In this document: positions 1 through 8,882 of the stretch, piece by piece
Position numbering within the stretch: the first letter of the stretch is position 1
How the letters are laid out: every line of letters starts with the position of its first letter
Assembly: GCF_014358075.1 (NCBI RefSeq)
Contig: NZ_JACONT010000010.1
Location: 1-64,000 of the forward strand
DNA: 64,000 bases
Direction: 5' to 3'
Source of the DNA: Sphingomonas albertensis
Lineage (GTDB): Bacteria > Pseudomonadota > Alphaproteobacteria > Sphingomonadales > Sphingomonadaceae
The notes under the pieces: model-generated
Database searches by the model: none
Seen by the model: the letters and a program-made list of their open reading frames with translations, nothing else
What the model was told of the DNA's origin: nothing
Made by a program: the position numbers and the translations under genes

Positions 1-305
1 CGCCCCACGCCACGTCTTGCGCAGGCAGGGCTCGGATCGAAGCCAATATCCAGACGACGACCCATGAGGGCGTCGCACGCGTTCTAGACCCGCGGTTGGC
101 CGCAAAGGCATGCGCGGTACGGTGGCAGGTCGGAGACACCAGCACAGAGCCGTTCCACGCGACCGCCGATGCTCGCACTATGATGGTTCCGCGTGCTGTT
201 GAAAATGCACCCGCTCGAGGGTGCCGCAGGGATCTGCTTGATGAAACGCTCGCGTAGCGGAACAATCGACCGTTACAGCCGCTGGCGACTATTCGAGGGT
301 CCAAG
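1..305. other. Left edge, no gene recognised
   Basis: I see no convincing coding frame, RNA gene or repeat in these 305 bases. The stretch ends at the start codon of the phosphatidylserine decarboxylase gene, so it probably holds that gene's promoter and the end of whatever lies to the left, but I cannot point to a clear -35/-10 pair. Confidence 0.4.
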
Positions 306-1190
306 ATGTCCGATCGCTTCACCATCCTGCTTCAACATGCCCTGCCAAAACAGCGCCTGACCCGTCTGGCCGGTCGCATCGCCCGGGCGCGGGGCGGTGC
401 CATGACCACCCGGCTGATCCGCTGGTTCGTCGCCAGATACGGGGTCGATATGAGCGAAGCCGAAAATCCGGACATCGCCAGCTACGCCAGCTTCAACGAC
501 TTCTTCTCGCGACCCCTGCGCAAGGGGATCCGCCCTCTGGCGCATGCCGATTTCGTCTGCCCGGTGGATGGCGCGATCAGCCAGGTCGGGGTGATCGACG
601 ACCATCACATCGTACAGGCCAAGGGGCACCGGTTCACCACGACCGAACTGATCGGCGGCGACGGCACGCTGGCAGCGGAGTTCCGTCACGGCAGTTTTGC
701 CAACCTGTATCTATCGCCGCGTGACTATCACCGTCTCCATATGCCTTGCGCGGGCAGATTGATCAGTATGCGCTACATTCCGGGCAGCCTGTTTTCCGTG
801 AACCCCGTCACGGCGCGCGGCGTGCCCAATCTGTTCGCGCGAAACGAACGCCTCGTGTGCGTATTCGAAAGTTCGGAGCACGGCATCTTCGTCATGGTGC
901 TGGTCGGAGCCACCATCGTCGGCAGCATAGCCACGGCCTGGCACGGTGCCGTCAATGCGAAGCGTACCGGCAAGCTGGCGGAATGGTGCTACGCCGATCG
1001 AGAGATCGTTCTCGAACAGGGTGAGGAAATGGGCCGCTTCCTGCTGGGCTCGACGGTCGTGATGCTATTCCGGCCGGGAACGATCGCGTTCGATCCAAGC
1101 TGGCTGCCAACGCGCCCGGTGCGGCTCGGCGAACGCATGGGCGATCGGCCGGCTCTTTCTTCAGAGACCAGACCAGCGGATGCATTCTGA
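306..1190 (+). CDS. psd: Phosphatidylserine decarboxylase proenzyme
   Basis: This enzyme decarboxylates phosphatidylserine to phosphatidylethanolamine at the inner membrane, the last step of PE synthesis. The 294-residue product has the family's central blocks (YLSPRDYHRLHMP near residue 137, then PGSLFSVNP) and, near the C-terminus, LGST at residues 247-250. The proenzyme cleaves itself there, and the serine becomes the pyruvoyl group of the small subunit. Length and motif placement fit the large bacterial psd type rather than the short archaeal/Sinorhizobium type. The start follows a weak GAGGGTCC ribosome site. No pssA gene is adjacent. The tail after residue 270 is poorly conserved and ends in a low-complexity stretch. 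Confidence 0.93.
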   Translation: MSDRFTILLQHALPKQRLTRLAGRIARARGGAMTTRLIRWFVARYGVDMSEAENPDIASYASFNDFFSRPLRKGIRPLAHADFVCPVDGAISQVGVIDDHHIVQAKGHRFTTTELIGGDGTLAAEFRHGSFANLYLSPRDYHRLHMPCAGRLISMRYIPGSLFSVNPVTARGVPNLFARNERLVCVFESSEHGIFVMVLVGATIVGSIATAWHGAVNAKRTGKLAEWCYADREIVLEQGEEMGRFLLGSTVVMLFRPGTIAFDPSWLPTRPVRLGERMGDRPALSSETRPADAF

Positions 1191-1386
1191 AGAGGCTCTA
1201 CAGCCGTGACAAGCGGACGTCCGACGGGCGGTCCCATGCGAGCCGCACTGTGGCGACACGCCCGCCAATCGGTCTGTTCCGCATCTGCTCGTTTTCGGGA
1301 GGGGCGCATTCCGGGCAGCCGCCACGACGAACTGCCATGCCGTCTCTGATTGACGGCGCTTAGCATTTGAGACCATCGCCTTGTCC

Positions 1387-1596
1387 ATGACCAAGAGCAA
1401 GGGACGCACCGGCGCGCACGCGCGCGCCAATATCCAACCTGCACCGACGGCCGCCGAGCTCGATGCCGCAAAGCGAGAGGTCGCTCAGATCGAAGGGCGG
1501 CTTGCCGGGCTGGCGTCCGGGCATCCGTCGGTGAAGATATGGAAAGCCCGTCTTCGTTCGGCGCAGTCCGTGCTCGCCCGCGCTCCCCGCGACTGA
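1387..1596 (+). CDS. Small hypothetical protein
   Basis: This is a short basic-then-helical protein of about 69 residues. It opens with MTKSKGRTGAHARANIQP and continues into an Ala/Glu/Arg-rich segment (TAAELDAAKREVAQIEGRLAGL) that could form a helical hairpin. A TTG two codons upstream (1381) is an alternative start. Codon usage resembles neighbouring genes. I do not recognise a family. It sits alone between psd and the gamma-glutamyltransferase gene, with no obvious operon partner. Confidence 0.45.
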   Translation: MTKSKGRTGAHARANIQPAPTAAELDAAKREVAQIEGRLAGLASGHPSVKIWKARLRSAQSVLARAPRD

Positions 1597-1729
1597 AGGA
1601 CGATCGACCTAGCTATCGCGACTGGCCACCTTGGGTGAGCGGGCGCTGCGGCGATGCACCGCCCATCAACCCCTTGTACTCGCTCACGGAGCCAGCGAAG
1701 ATCGGGCATCAGCACCGGGAGCGTCTATC

Positions 1730-3619
1730 ATGCGTCGTCGAACTTTCATCGCCGCCTTGCCAGGGGCCGCATTGCTGCCGGGCCTTGGCATGGCTCAGGG
1801 TAGTCAGCCCGAACGCGGGGTTGCAGGAAAGCAGGGTGTCCCGGGACCGGGACAGGGTGGCGCGCCTCAGCCGGCGACCGCCGCGCTGCCGCCGCGCTGG
1901 ATCGCCGGAGAGGACCGCTTCCTTCGTCCCGACGTAGCCGCGGGGGACCGCCCGGTCGGCGCGAGTTTCGCCTCGCGCACCGCCGCCTACGGTCTCAACG
2001 GCGCGGTGGGGACCGCACATCCGCTGGCGACGCAGGCCGGGATCGACATCCTGCGGCGAGGCGGATCGGCGGTCGACGCCGCGATCGCTATCAACGCCTG
2101 CCTTGGTTTCCTAGAGCCGACGTCGAGCGGAATCGGTGGCGACGCCTATGCGATGATCTGGGATCCCAAGCAGCGCAAGGTCGTCGGGCTGGCCGGATCG
2201 GGCGCGTCGCCGCGCGGCCTTAGCCTGGAAACGGTGCGGTCGCGGGCACGCGGCGGAGCGCTGCCGCCGCTGGGTGCCGTGTCCGTATCGGTGCCTGGTG
2301 CGGTGGATGCCTGGTGGACGATGCACCAACGCTATGGCCGGCTGCCCTGGGCGCAGCTGTTCGAGCCGGCGATCGCGCATGCCGAGGCGGGCGCGCCGGT
2401 GCCCGACATCATCGCTTTTTATATCCGACGCAGCATGGCGGCATTCCGTCGGCCGGGTAACGGCATCGAGGAAACCGCGAACGCGCTCAGGACCTATGGC
2501 CTTGTGGACGGCAAGGGCCCGGCGACCGGGCAGGTGTTCCGCAATCCCGATCTCGCGCGCACCTATCGGGCGATCGCCGCGGGCGGGCGTGACGCGTTCT
2601 ACAGCGGTGAGATCGCCCGTGTCGTCGATCGCTACTTCAAGCGGATCGGCGGCTGGCTGCGTTTCGAGGATCTGGCCGCGCATCGATCGGAATGGATCGC
2701 GCCGCACAAGACGGGCTATCGCGGCGTCGACGTTCATGCGCTGGGTGCGAACACGCAGGGCATCGCGACGCTGCAGATGCTCAACATTCTCGAGACCTTC
2801 GATCTCGGCGATTCAGGCTTTCAGTCGCCGCTGTCGATCCATCTGCAGGCGGAAGCCAAGCGGCTCGCCTATGAAGACCGGGCGCGCTTCTATGCCGACC
2901 CGCATTTCAGCAAGGTCCCGGTCGAGTGGCTGATCTCCAAGGACTATGCCCGCCAGCGTGCCAAGTTGATCCGTCGCGACCGGATCCTCGATCCGGTCCA
3001 TCCCGGGCAGGCGCCCAGCCACGGCGACACCACCTATTTCAGCTGCGCCGACAAGGACGGCATGATGGTGTCGATGATCCAGTCGAACTTCCGCGGCATG
3101 GGGTCGGGGCTGGTCGCCGATGGTCTCGGCTTCATGTTCCAGGATCGGGGGCAGTTGTTCAGCTTGAAAGACGGTCACCCCAACATCTACTCGCCCGGCA
3201 AGCGGCCGTTCCAGACGATCATCCCCGGCTTCGCCACGCGAGGCGGCGATCCCTGGATGAGCTTCGGCGTGATGGGCGGCGACATGCAGCCGCAGGGGCA
3301 GACGCAGATCATCGTTAACCGCGTCGACTACGGGCTCGAGGTCCAGTCGGCGGGCGATGCGCCACGCTGGCACCACGAGGGCTCGTCGCAGTCGATGGGG
3401 GAGGATTCGGCCGGGCTGGGGCCGCGTGGATTGCTGCGGCTGGAATCGGGTGTGCCTGCCGCCACGAAGCAGCGCCTTGCCGACATCGGCTGGACGATCG
3501 GCGAGCCCGACGGAGGCTTCGGCCGCTACGAATGCGTCGAACACCGCATGGACGGTGCAACGCGGGTCTATGCCGCGGCGAGCGAGATGCGCGCCGACGG
3601 CTGCGCTTTGGCCTATTGA
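1730..3619 (+). CDS. ggt: Gamma-glutamyltransferase, exported
   Basis: The product is a periplasmic N-terminal nucleophile hydrolase that cleaves or transfers the gamma-glutamyl group of glutathione and related amides. The chosen ATG follows GGGAG and gives a twin-arginine-like signal (MRRRTFIAALPGAALLPG). The reading frame stays open about 33 codons further upstream, but that stretch does not look like protein. Typical blocks follow: GTAHPLATQAGIDILRRGGS near residue 95, SGIGGDA, and the autoprocessing site in GDTTYFS, where the first threonine (about residue 434) would be the nucleophile. At 629 residues it is within family range. The stop lies 10 bases before the acetamidase gene, suggesting a two-gene operon acting on amides. 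Confidence 0.92.
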   Translation: MRRRTFIAALPGAALLPGLGMAQGSQPERGVAGKQGVPGPGQGGAPQPATAALPPRWIAGEDRFLRPDVAAGDRPVGASFASRTAAYGLNGAVGTAHPLATQAGIDILRRGGSAVDAAIAINACLGFLEPTSSGIGGDAYAMIWDPKQRKVVGLAGSGASPRGLSLETVRSRARGGALPPLGAVSVSVPGAVDAWWTMHQRYGRLPWAQLFEPAIAHAEAGAPVPDIIAFYIRRSMAAFRRPGNGIEETANALRTYGLVDGKGPATGQVFRNPDLARTYRAIAAGGRDAFYSGEIARVVDRYFKRIGGWLRFEDLAAHRSEWIAPHKTGYRGVDVHALGANTQGIATLQMLNILETFDLGDSGFQSPLSIHLQAEAKRLAYEDRARFYADPHFSKVPVEWLISKDYARQRAKLIRRDRILDPVHPGQAPSHGDTTYFSCADKDGMMVSMIQSNFRGMGSGLVADGLGFMFQDRGQLFSLKDGHPNIYSPGKRPFQTIIPGFATRGGDPWMSFGVMGGDMQPQGQTQIIVNRVDYGLEVQSAGDAPRWHHEGSSQSMGEDSAGLGPRGLLRLESGVPAATKQRLADIGWTIGEPDGGFGRYECVEHRMDGATRVYAAASEMRADGCALAY

Positions 3620-3629
3620 GAGGATGACG

Positions 3630-4643
3630 ATGCGCCACCTGATCCTGGTCGCTCTGGCTGCGATGGCGACGCCCGCGGGCGCTGCGACCTATGAACTGAA
3701 AGCGACGCCGCAGACGGTCGCCTGGGGTCATTACGACGCCACCGATAAGCCTGTACTGACGATCCGGTCGGGCGACACGGTGGTGATCCACACGTTGCTG
3801 ACCAACAGTCCGGCGGGTCTGGAAAAGGCCGGCGTTGCGCCCGCGCAGATCGAACCGGCGCTGCGTGCCGTGTATGACGGCGTACCCGCCAGCGCGCGCG
3901 GTCCCGGCGGCCATATCCTGACCGGACCGATCGCGATCGCAGGGGCGGAACCCGGCGACATGCTGGAAGTGCGCATCCGCAAGGTCGATCTGGCGATCCC
4001 CTATGCCTATAATGCGTTTCGGTACGGGGCGGGGTTCCTGACCGACGATTTCCCCTATGCGCGGATGAAGATCGTGCCCCTGGATGCCAAGCGCATGGTC
4101 GGCCTGTTCGCGCCCGGCATCGAAGTGCCGCTGGCGCCGTTCTTCGGCAGCATGGGGGTCGCGCCGCCACCGGCATTCGGCCGCTACGACAGCGCGCCGC
4201 CGACCATCAACGGCGGCAATATGGACGACAAGGCGCTCGTCGCCGGGACGACCTTGTTCCTCCCCGTATTTGCCCCCGGTGCGCTGTTCCAGGCCGGCGA
4301 CGGTCATGCCGCGCAGGGCAATGGCGAGGTCGATATCACCGCCCTCGAAACCTCGTTGACCGGCACGTTCCAGTTCGTGCTGCACAAGAAGGCGGCGATC
4401 AGCTATCCGCGCGCCGAGACGCCCAAGGCCTATATCGCGATGGGCTTCGACGATGATCTCAGCCATGCGACCCGCAAGGCGCTGCGCAACATGATCGACT
4501 TCCTCGTCGCGGAAAAAGGCATGACGCACGACGACGCTTACATGCTGATCAGCGTCGCGGGCGATGTCGAGATCACCGAGCTCGTCGACCGCAACAAGGG
4601 CGTCCACGTCGTCCTGCCCAAGGCGGTGTTCACGAAACGCTAG
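3630..4643 (+). CDS. Acetamidase/formamidase family protein, exported
   Basis: The 337-residue product belongs to the acetamidase/formamidase family, zinc-type amidohydrolases that release ammonia from small amides. It starts with a signal peptide (MRHLILVALAAMATPAGAA). The family's beta-strand pattern is visible: SGDTVVIHTL near residue 50, GPGGHILTGPIAIAGAEPGDMLEV, and GNMDDKAL followed by GDGHAAQGNGEVD, which carries likely metal and active-site acids and histidines. An ATG two codons earlier (3624) is possible, but AGAGG is better spaced for 3630. It is probably co-transcribed with the upstream gamma-glutamyltransferase. The natural amide is unknown; the signal peptide places activity in the periplasm. 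Confidence 0.85.
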   Translation: MRHLILVALAAMATPAGAATYELKATPQTVAWGHYDATDKPVLTIRSGDTVVIHTLLTNSPAGLEKAGVAPAQIEPALRAVYDGVPASARGPGGHILTGPIAIAGAEPGDMLEVRIRKVDLAIPYAYNAFRYGAGFLTDDFPYARMKIVPLDAKRMVGLFAPGIEVPLAPFFGSMGVAPPPAFGRYDSAPPTINGGNMDDKALVAGTTLFLPVFAPGALFQAGDGHAAQGNGEVDITALETSLTGTFQFVLHKKAAISYPRAETPKAYIAMGFDDDLSHATRKALRNMIDFLVAEKGMTHDDAYMLISVAGDVEITELVDRNKGVHVVLPKAVFTKR

Positions 4644-4700
4644 CGCCCACGGCTTACGCCTGTCCCTTAGGTCGCCGCGTATGCCGTTCGGGTAAGAAGC

Positions 4701-6056
4701 CTAAGGCAACGCGGCGGCAACGTCGGCCGCGAAGCGCGCGATGGCGAAGCGCGCGGCGCCGGGATCCTCGCCGCGCCTGACCACCACCAGGTGCCGGGAC
4801 GGGATAACCATCACATACTGGCCCCGGTTGCCTTGTGCGGCGAAGCTGCCCTCGGGCAAGCCCTGCTTGGGGCCGAACAGCCACATCGTCGCGCCATAGC
4901 CCGGTCCGCTAGCGGGCTGCGGTCCGCTCGGCGTCGTCATGATGCGCATCCAGCCTGCCGGCAACAGGCGCTTGCTCTGCCAGACGCCGTCCTGCGACCA
5001 GAACAACCCCAGCCTCGCCAGGTCGCGTGCGGTCGACCAGACCTGGCTGGAGAGGATGTAATTGCCGTGCCAGTCCGTCTCGGCGACGGTGTGCGTCATG
5101 CCAAGCTGGCCGAACAGGGTGCCCGGCAATGCGCGGTACCGGGCCTCGCCAATTGCCTGTCGTGTGGCGTAGACCGCGAGCAGGATATCGGTGTTGGCGT
5201 AGCGGAAGCGTTTGCCGGGCAGCGCCTCCAAAGGCCATGACACCGCCTGTTCGTCTACAGTGGTGCCGCCGAAGTAGATGGCGTCGGTGCGATTGCCGGC
5301 GGTGTCGCTGTGCAGGCCGGATCCCATCCGTAGCAAATTGTCGAGCGTGATCGCCCGACGCGGATCGCCCGTCTTCCATTGCGGCACGGCTGCGGGAGCC
5401 TTCAACGCGCTCGCATTGCTGAGGCCGATGAGTGTGCCAGCGATCGACTTGCCGACCGACCACGTCCTGTTGGACACGAACGGCCCGAAGCCGTGGCCAT
5501 ATTGCTCGGCAAGAACTTCGCCGTCTTTCACGACGATCACCCCGACCGTCTTGGTGCCGACGCCATATGTTGTTCCGAATGCCTTGCCGACGGCGCCGGT
5601 CAGCGCGGCTGTCGGGTGCGGTGCGATGCCAGCGTCACCCTGTGGCCAGCGCCGGGAATCCGCCGCCGTGATCGACGGTGCCGCTGTCAACTTGCGGCCA
5701 GACGGTGCCGTGCTGCCGATCGGCAGCGTCACGCAACCCCGTCCGCTGGTCCAGGCTGCGCGTCTTGGCGGTAGCTGGGGATCGAAAGTTACGGAAACGG
5801 ACTGGAGACCACGGTCGACGCTCGCCGTCAGAGTCGGCACGATCGTCGCATATTCGGGGTAGATGCCGGCCAGTTCATCGGCATCGATCTGCGCAGGCGT
5901 GCGACCGGCGTTGAAGATGCCGGAGCAGTATAGCGCCGCCTTGTAACCGGCCGCTACCGCGCGTTGGTATGTTCCTGCCGAGGGCTGCGCGACAATTTGG
6001 GCATTGGCGGGCACTGACGCGAGGAGGACGAGGCCGGCCGCTTTGAGGATCTGCAT
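4701..6056 (-). CDS. CubicO-type serine hydrolase (class C beta-lactamase fold)
   Basis: The product is a secreted serine hydrolase of the beta-lactamase/PBP superfamily. Starting at the ATG that begins MQILKAAGLVLLASVPANAQ gives a clean signal peptide and about 451 residues; upstream in-frame codons look non-coding. The catalytic SxxK is SVGK (Ser200, Lys203), followed by the YxN-type motif in RYANTDILLA. The stretch before Ser200 (HPTAALTGAVGKAF... GVIVVKDGEVLAEQYG) is typical of 6-aminohexanoate-dimer hydrolase/CubicO relatives. Natural substrates of such proteins are usually unknown. It converges with the acetamidase gene, 57 bases apart. Confidence 0.85.
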   Translation of the reverse strand: MQILKAAGLVLLASVPANAQIVAQPSAGTYQRAVAAGYKAALYCSGIFNAGRTPAQIDADELAGIYPEYATIVPTLTASVDRGLQSVSVTFDPQLPPRRAAWTSGRGCVTLPIGSTAPSGRKLTAAPSITAADSRRWPQGDAGIAPHPTAALTGAVGKAFGTTYGVGTKTVGVIVVKDGEVLAEQYGHGFGPFVSNRTWSVGKSIAGTLIGLSNASALKAPAAVPQWKTGDPRRAITLDNLLRMGSGLHSDTAGNRTDAIYFGGTTVDEQAVSWPLEALPGKRFRYANTDILLAVYATRQAIGEARYRALPGTLFGQLGMTHTVAETDWHGNYILSSQVWSTARDLARLGLFWSQDGVWQSKRLLPAGWMRIMTTPSGPQPASGPGYGATMWLFGPKQGLPEGSFAAQGNRGQYVMVIPSRHLVVVRRGEDPGAARFAIARFAADVAAALP

Positions 6057-6269
6057 GATGGCATCATTCCATTGCGCCGCGAGATCGGCAATTCGTTTCT
6101 CCGATCTGCAGCAATCGCAGCGTGCCCGAAAAGCCGCAGCGCCGGAGGTATAACCAACCGGCGTCGCGAGCCGCCGTTGTCCGAACTTCACCGGCATGCA
6201 ACATGACGCGTTCAGGTTTTTCGGTCTACCATGAGCAGGTCGCTGAAAGACAACATTCGAGGACTATCG

Positions 6270-7127
6270 ATGCGCGCGTCCCTGCTTTTCCGCCTGCTCC
6301 TTTCGAGTATCGCCGCAAGCATCCTTGTCCCGGCACCGGCGGCCGCAAGCTCCCCTGAACTCATCGGACTCGAGCGCGCGCTGGGCAAGTTGGTCGCGGA
6401 ACGCTCGGGAGACTACGGCATTGCAGCGCTCGACCTTCGCGATGGCTCGATGGTTTCCATCAACGGCGACACCCAATTCCCGATGGCGAGCACGGTCAAG
6501 ATTGCCGTTGCAGCGACCTACCTCGCCGATGTCGATCAAGGGCGACGCAGCCTCGGCGACATGATCGTTGGCCGACCCGCGGCGAAAGTCATGGAGCTTA
6601 TGATCGTCCGCAGCGACAACCGGGCAACCGACCAGCTGCTTGCCGCGCTAGGCGGGCCCGTCGCGATCCAGCAGTGGCTTTCTTCCCAAAAGATACCCGG
6701 CATCCGGATGGACCGGACCATAGCCCAGTTGCTTCGAGAGCGCGGCCACCTCGCCGACAGCAAGGATGTTGCCACGCCGGTTGCCATGGTCACGCTGTTG
6801 AACAAGCTCGACAATGGTACCGTTCTAACGGCGCAAAGCCGCGCGTTTCTGCTCGAACTGATGAGCCGATGCGCGACGGGAACCCGCCGCATCCGCGCTC
6901 TGCTTCCCGTGGGTACTCGAGTAGAGGACAAGACCGGCACGCTGGACGGTATCACCAACGATGTCGGGTTCATTACAATGCCTGACGGCCGCCGGGTGGC
7001 AGTCGCTATATTCGCGCGAGGTGGACGCGATCGTCAGCCTGTCATCGCCGAGGTCGCACGCGTGATCTACGATCGCTTCGCGGATAGCGTCCGCAACGCA
7101 CTCGCGCTTTTCATGCAAATGCGGTGA
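6270..7127 (+). CDS. Class A beta-lactamase-like protein lacking Glu166
   Basis: The product is a 285-residue exported protein with a class A beta-lactamase layout: signal peptide ending in AAAS, STVK with the nucleophile at residue 74, SDN at 115-117 and KTG at 221-223. The omega loop, however, reads RMDRTIAQLL where active enzymes have RxxRWEPELN. The general base Glu166 and Asn170 therefore appear replaced by hydrophobic residues. It should acylate but deacylate slowly or not at all. It may be a penicillin-binding sensor, a peptidoglycan-acting serine enzyme or a degenerate lactamase. GAGG precedes the ATG at 6270; an ATG 13 codons upstream is less likely. Confidence 0.8.
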   Translation: MRASLLFRLLLSSIAASILVPAPAAASSPELIGLERALGKLVAERSGDYGIAALDLRDGSMVSINGDTQFPMASTVKIAVAATYLADVDQGRRSLGDMIVGRPAAKVMELMIVRSDNRATDQLLAALGGPVAIQQWLSSQKIPGIRMDRTIAQLLRERGHLADSKDVATPVAMVTLLNKLDNGTVLTAQSRAFLLELMSRCATGTRRIRALLPVGTRVEDKTGTLDGITNDVGFITMPDGRRVAVAIFARGGRDRQPVIAEVARVIYDRFADSVRNALALFMQMR

Positions 7128-7224
7128 AGCGAACAAGGTCTTGCGGGCGGCTCACCGGGAACCAGAAGGACTATTGCCGGTTGCCATGAGCATGAAGTGT
7201 CATGGGCTTACGGGAAGGTAGCCA

Positions 7225-8685
7225 GTGTCGCAGGAAGTCGAGCTGAAGCTGGTATTGGACGTCGCCGCGGCCGATGTCTTTGCCGAGTCCGACCTGTTCG
7301 GCGCTCCGGCGAGCATGCGGCAGATGCAGGCGGTGTATTTCGACACGCCCGATCTCGCGCTTTCACAAGGCGGCGTCTCGTTGCGCATTCGGCAGTCCGG
7401 CGACACGCGGACGCAGACGATCAAGGTCGCGGATGCGAAGGCGGCGGGTCTCTTCGCGCGATCGGAATGGGAAATCGAGGTGGCCGGCATGACGCCGGTC
7501 GTCGACGACCGGACGCCCATCTCGGCGCTGCTCTGCAACGAGGCCGGCACAATCGCGCCGATCTTCACCGTCGCGGTCGAGCGCCTGACGTGGATGATCG
7601 CCAGCGGCGAGGCGTCGATCGAGCTGGTCTTGGACCGTGGTCATGTTGCTGCGGGTGACCGCCAGTCGCCGATCTGCGAGCTCGAGCTGGAGTTGAAGCA
7701 GGGAGAGCCGGCCGCTCTGTTCGTGCTGGCCAGGACGCTGGCGGCGCAGTTTCCGGTCCGCCTGGGCGTAGTGACCAAGTCCGAGCGCGGCTACGACCTG
7801 CTTCGTCCCGTATCCAGGGCGTTCAAGGCGGAGCGGATCGCGCTGAGCCGGGACGCATCCGCGGCGAATGCTTTCGAGGCAGTCGCTGGCTCTTGCATAC
7901 GCCAATATCGCCTGAACGAGACTATCCTGCTCGATCAGGCCAATGCCGAGGCCCTGCATCAGGCGCGCGTGTCGTTGCGTCGGTTGCGGTCGGCCTTTTC
8001 GATCTTCAATCCCTTGCTCGACGGCGACGAGGTGCCGCATTTCCAGAGCGAGCTGCGCTGGCTGGGTTCGGTGCTGGGCGACGCGCGTGACCTGGATGTG
8101 TTGCTGGCCAAGGCGAAGCCCGGCGGCTCGTTGTTCGAGCGGTTGAGCCAGGCTCGCGATGCTGCCTATGCCGCAGTCGACACCGTGCTGGGCTCGGACC
8201 GGGTTCGCGCCCTGATGCTCGATCTGACGGAGTGGCTGGCGTGCGGGACGTGGCGCACCGCGCCATCGACGCGCGACGCACGGGACGCGTCGGCACGGCA
8301 GTTCGCGGTGGAGACGTTGCACGCGTTGCGTCGTCGCATCAGGAAGCGTGGTCGGTCGCTTGCGACGCTGGCAGACGAGGAACGCCATGAAGTCCGCAAG
8401 ACCGCCAAACGGCTCCGCTATGGCGCGGAGTTTCTCGGCTCCGTATTCTCGAGCAAGAAGCGTTCGCGTCGCTATGGGAAGTTCGTGGGATCGTTGGAGA
8501 CGCTGCAGGACGAGCTTGGCGCACTGAACGATATGGCGACGGCGCCGGTGGTTCTGGACCGGGTTGGCCTGCGCGACGACCCCGGGGCGAAGGGCCTGCT
8601 GGCGCATCGTAAGAAATCGAAGATCATCGACGCCGCGGCCGAGGCGTATGACGATCTTCTCGATCGCAAGACTTTCTGGGGTTAG
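7225..8685 (+). CDS. CYTH and CHAD domain protein (inorganic triphosphatase-like)
   Basis: The 486-residue product has an N-terminal CYTH domain (residues 1 to about 200), recognised from the opening EVELKL, which matches the ExExK metal/triphosphate signature, and from alternating acidic and basic strands such as YFDTPDLALSQGGVSLRIR. A C-terminal CHAD domain (about 215-480) is helical and rich in His, Arg and Lys (ALHQARVSLRRLRSAF, HEVRKTAKRLRYGAEF). CYTH domains of this type hydrolyse inorganic triphosphate; CHAD domains bind polyphosphate. The predicted protein is cytosolic. The start is a GTG at 7225 after GGAAGG-like bases. No ppk or ppx lies nearby. Confidence 0.9.
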   Translation: MSQEVELKLVLDVAAADVFAESDLFGAPASMRQMQAVYFDTPDLALSQGGVSLRIRQSGDTRTQTIKVADAKAAGLFARSEWEIEVAGMTPVVDDRTPISALLCNEAGTIAPIFTVAVERLTWMIASGEASIELVLDRGHVAAGDRQSPICELELELKQGEPAALFVLARTLAAQFPVRLGVVTKSERGYDLLRPVSRAFKAERIALSRDASAANAFEAVAGSCIRQYRLNETILLDQANAEALHQARVSLRRLRSAFSIFNPLLDGDEVPHFQSELRWLGSVLGDARDLDVLLAKAKPGGSLFERLSQARDAAYAAVDTVLGSDRVRALMLDLTEWLACGTWRTAPSTRDARDASARQFAVETLHALRRRIRKRGRSLATLADEERHEVRKTAKRLRYGAEFLGSVFSSKKRSRRYGKFVGSLETLQDELGALNDMATAPVVLDRVGLRDDPGAKGLLAHRKKSKIIDAAAEAYDDLLDRKTFWG

Positions 8686-8882
8686 GGGCGGGGGATCAGC
8701 GCTTCGCCAGCCGATCGAGCGTCGGACCGATCGGCTGATCACCCTTGGTAAGTTCGATAGCTGCCGGTGTTCGCCACCGGGGCCGATCAATCAGCGCTGG
8801 TAGCGACGTCAGAGCGGAAGACGCCGCTCCTCCGTCGCGCGCAAAACTAGCGGTGATCCGTCATCATCGTGCAGAATAGGGT

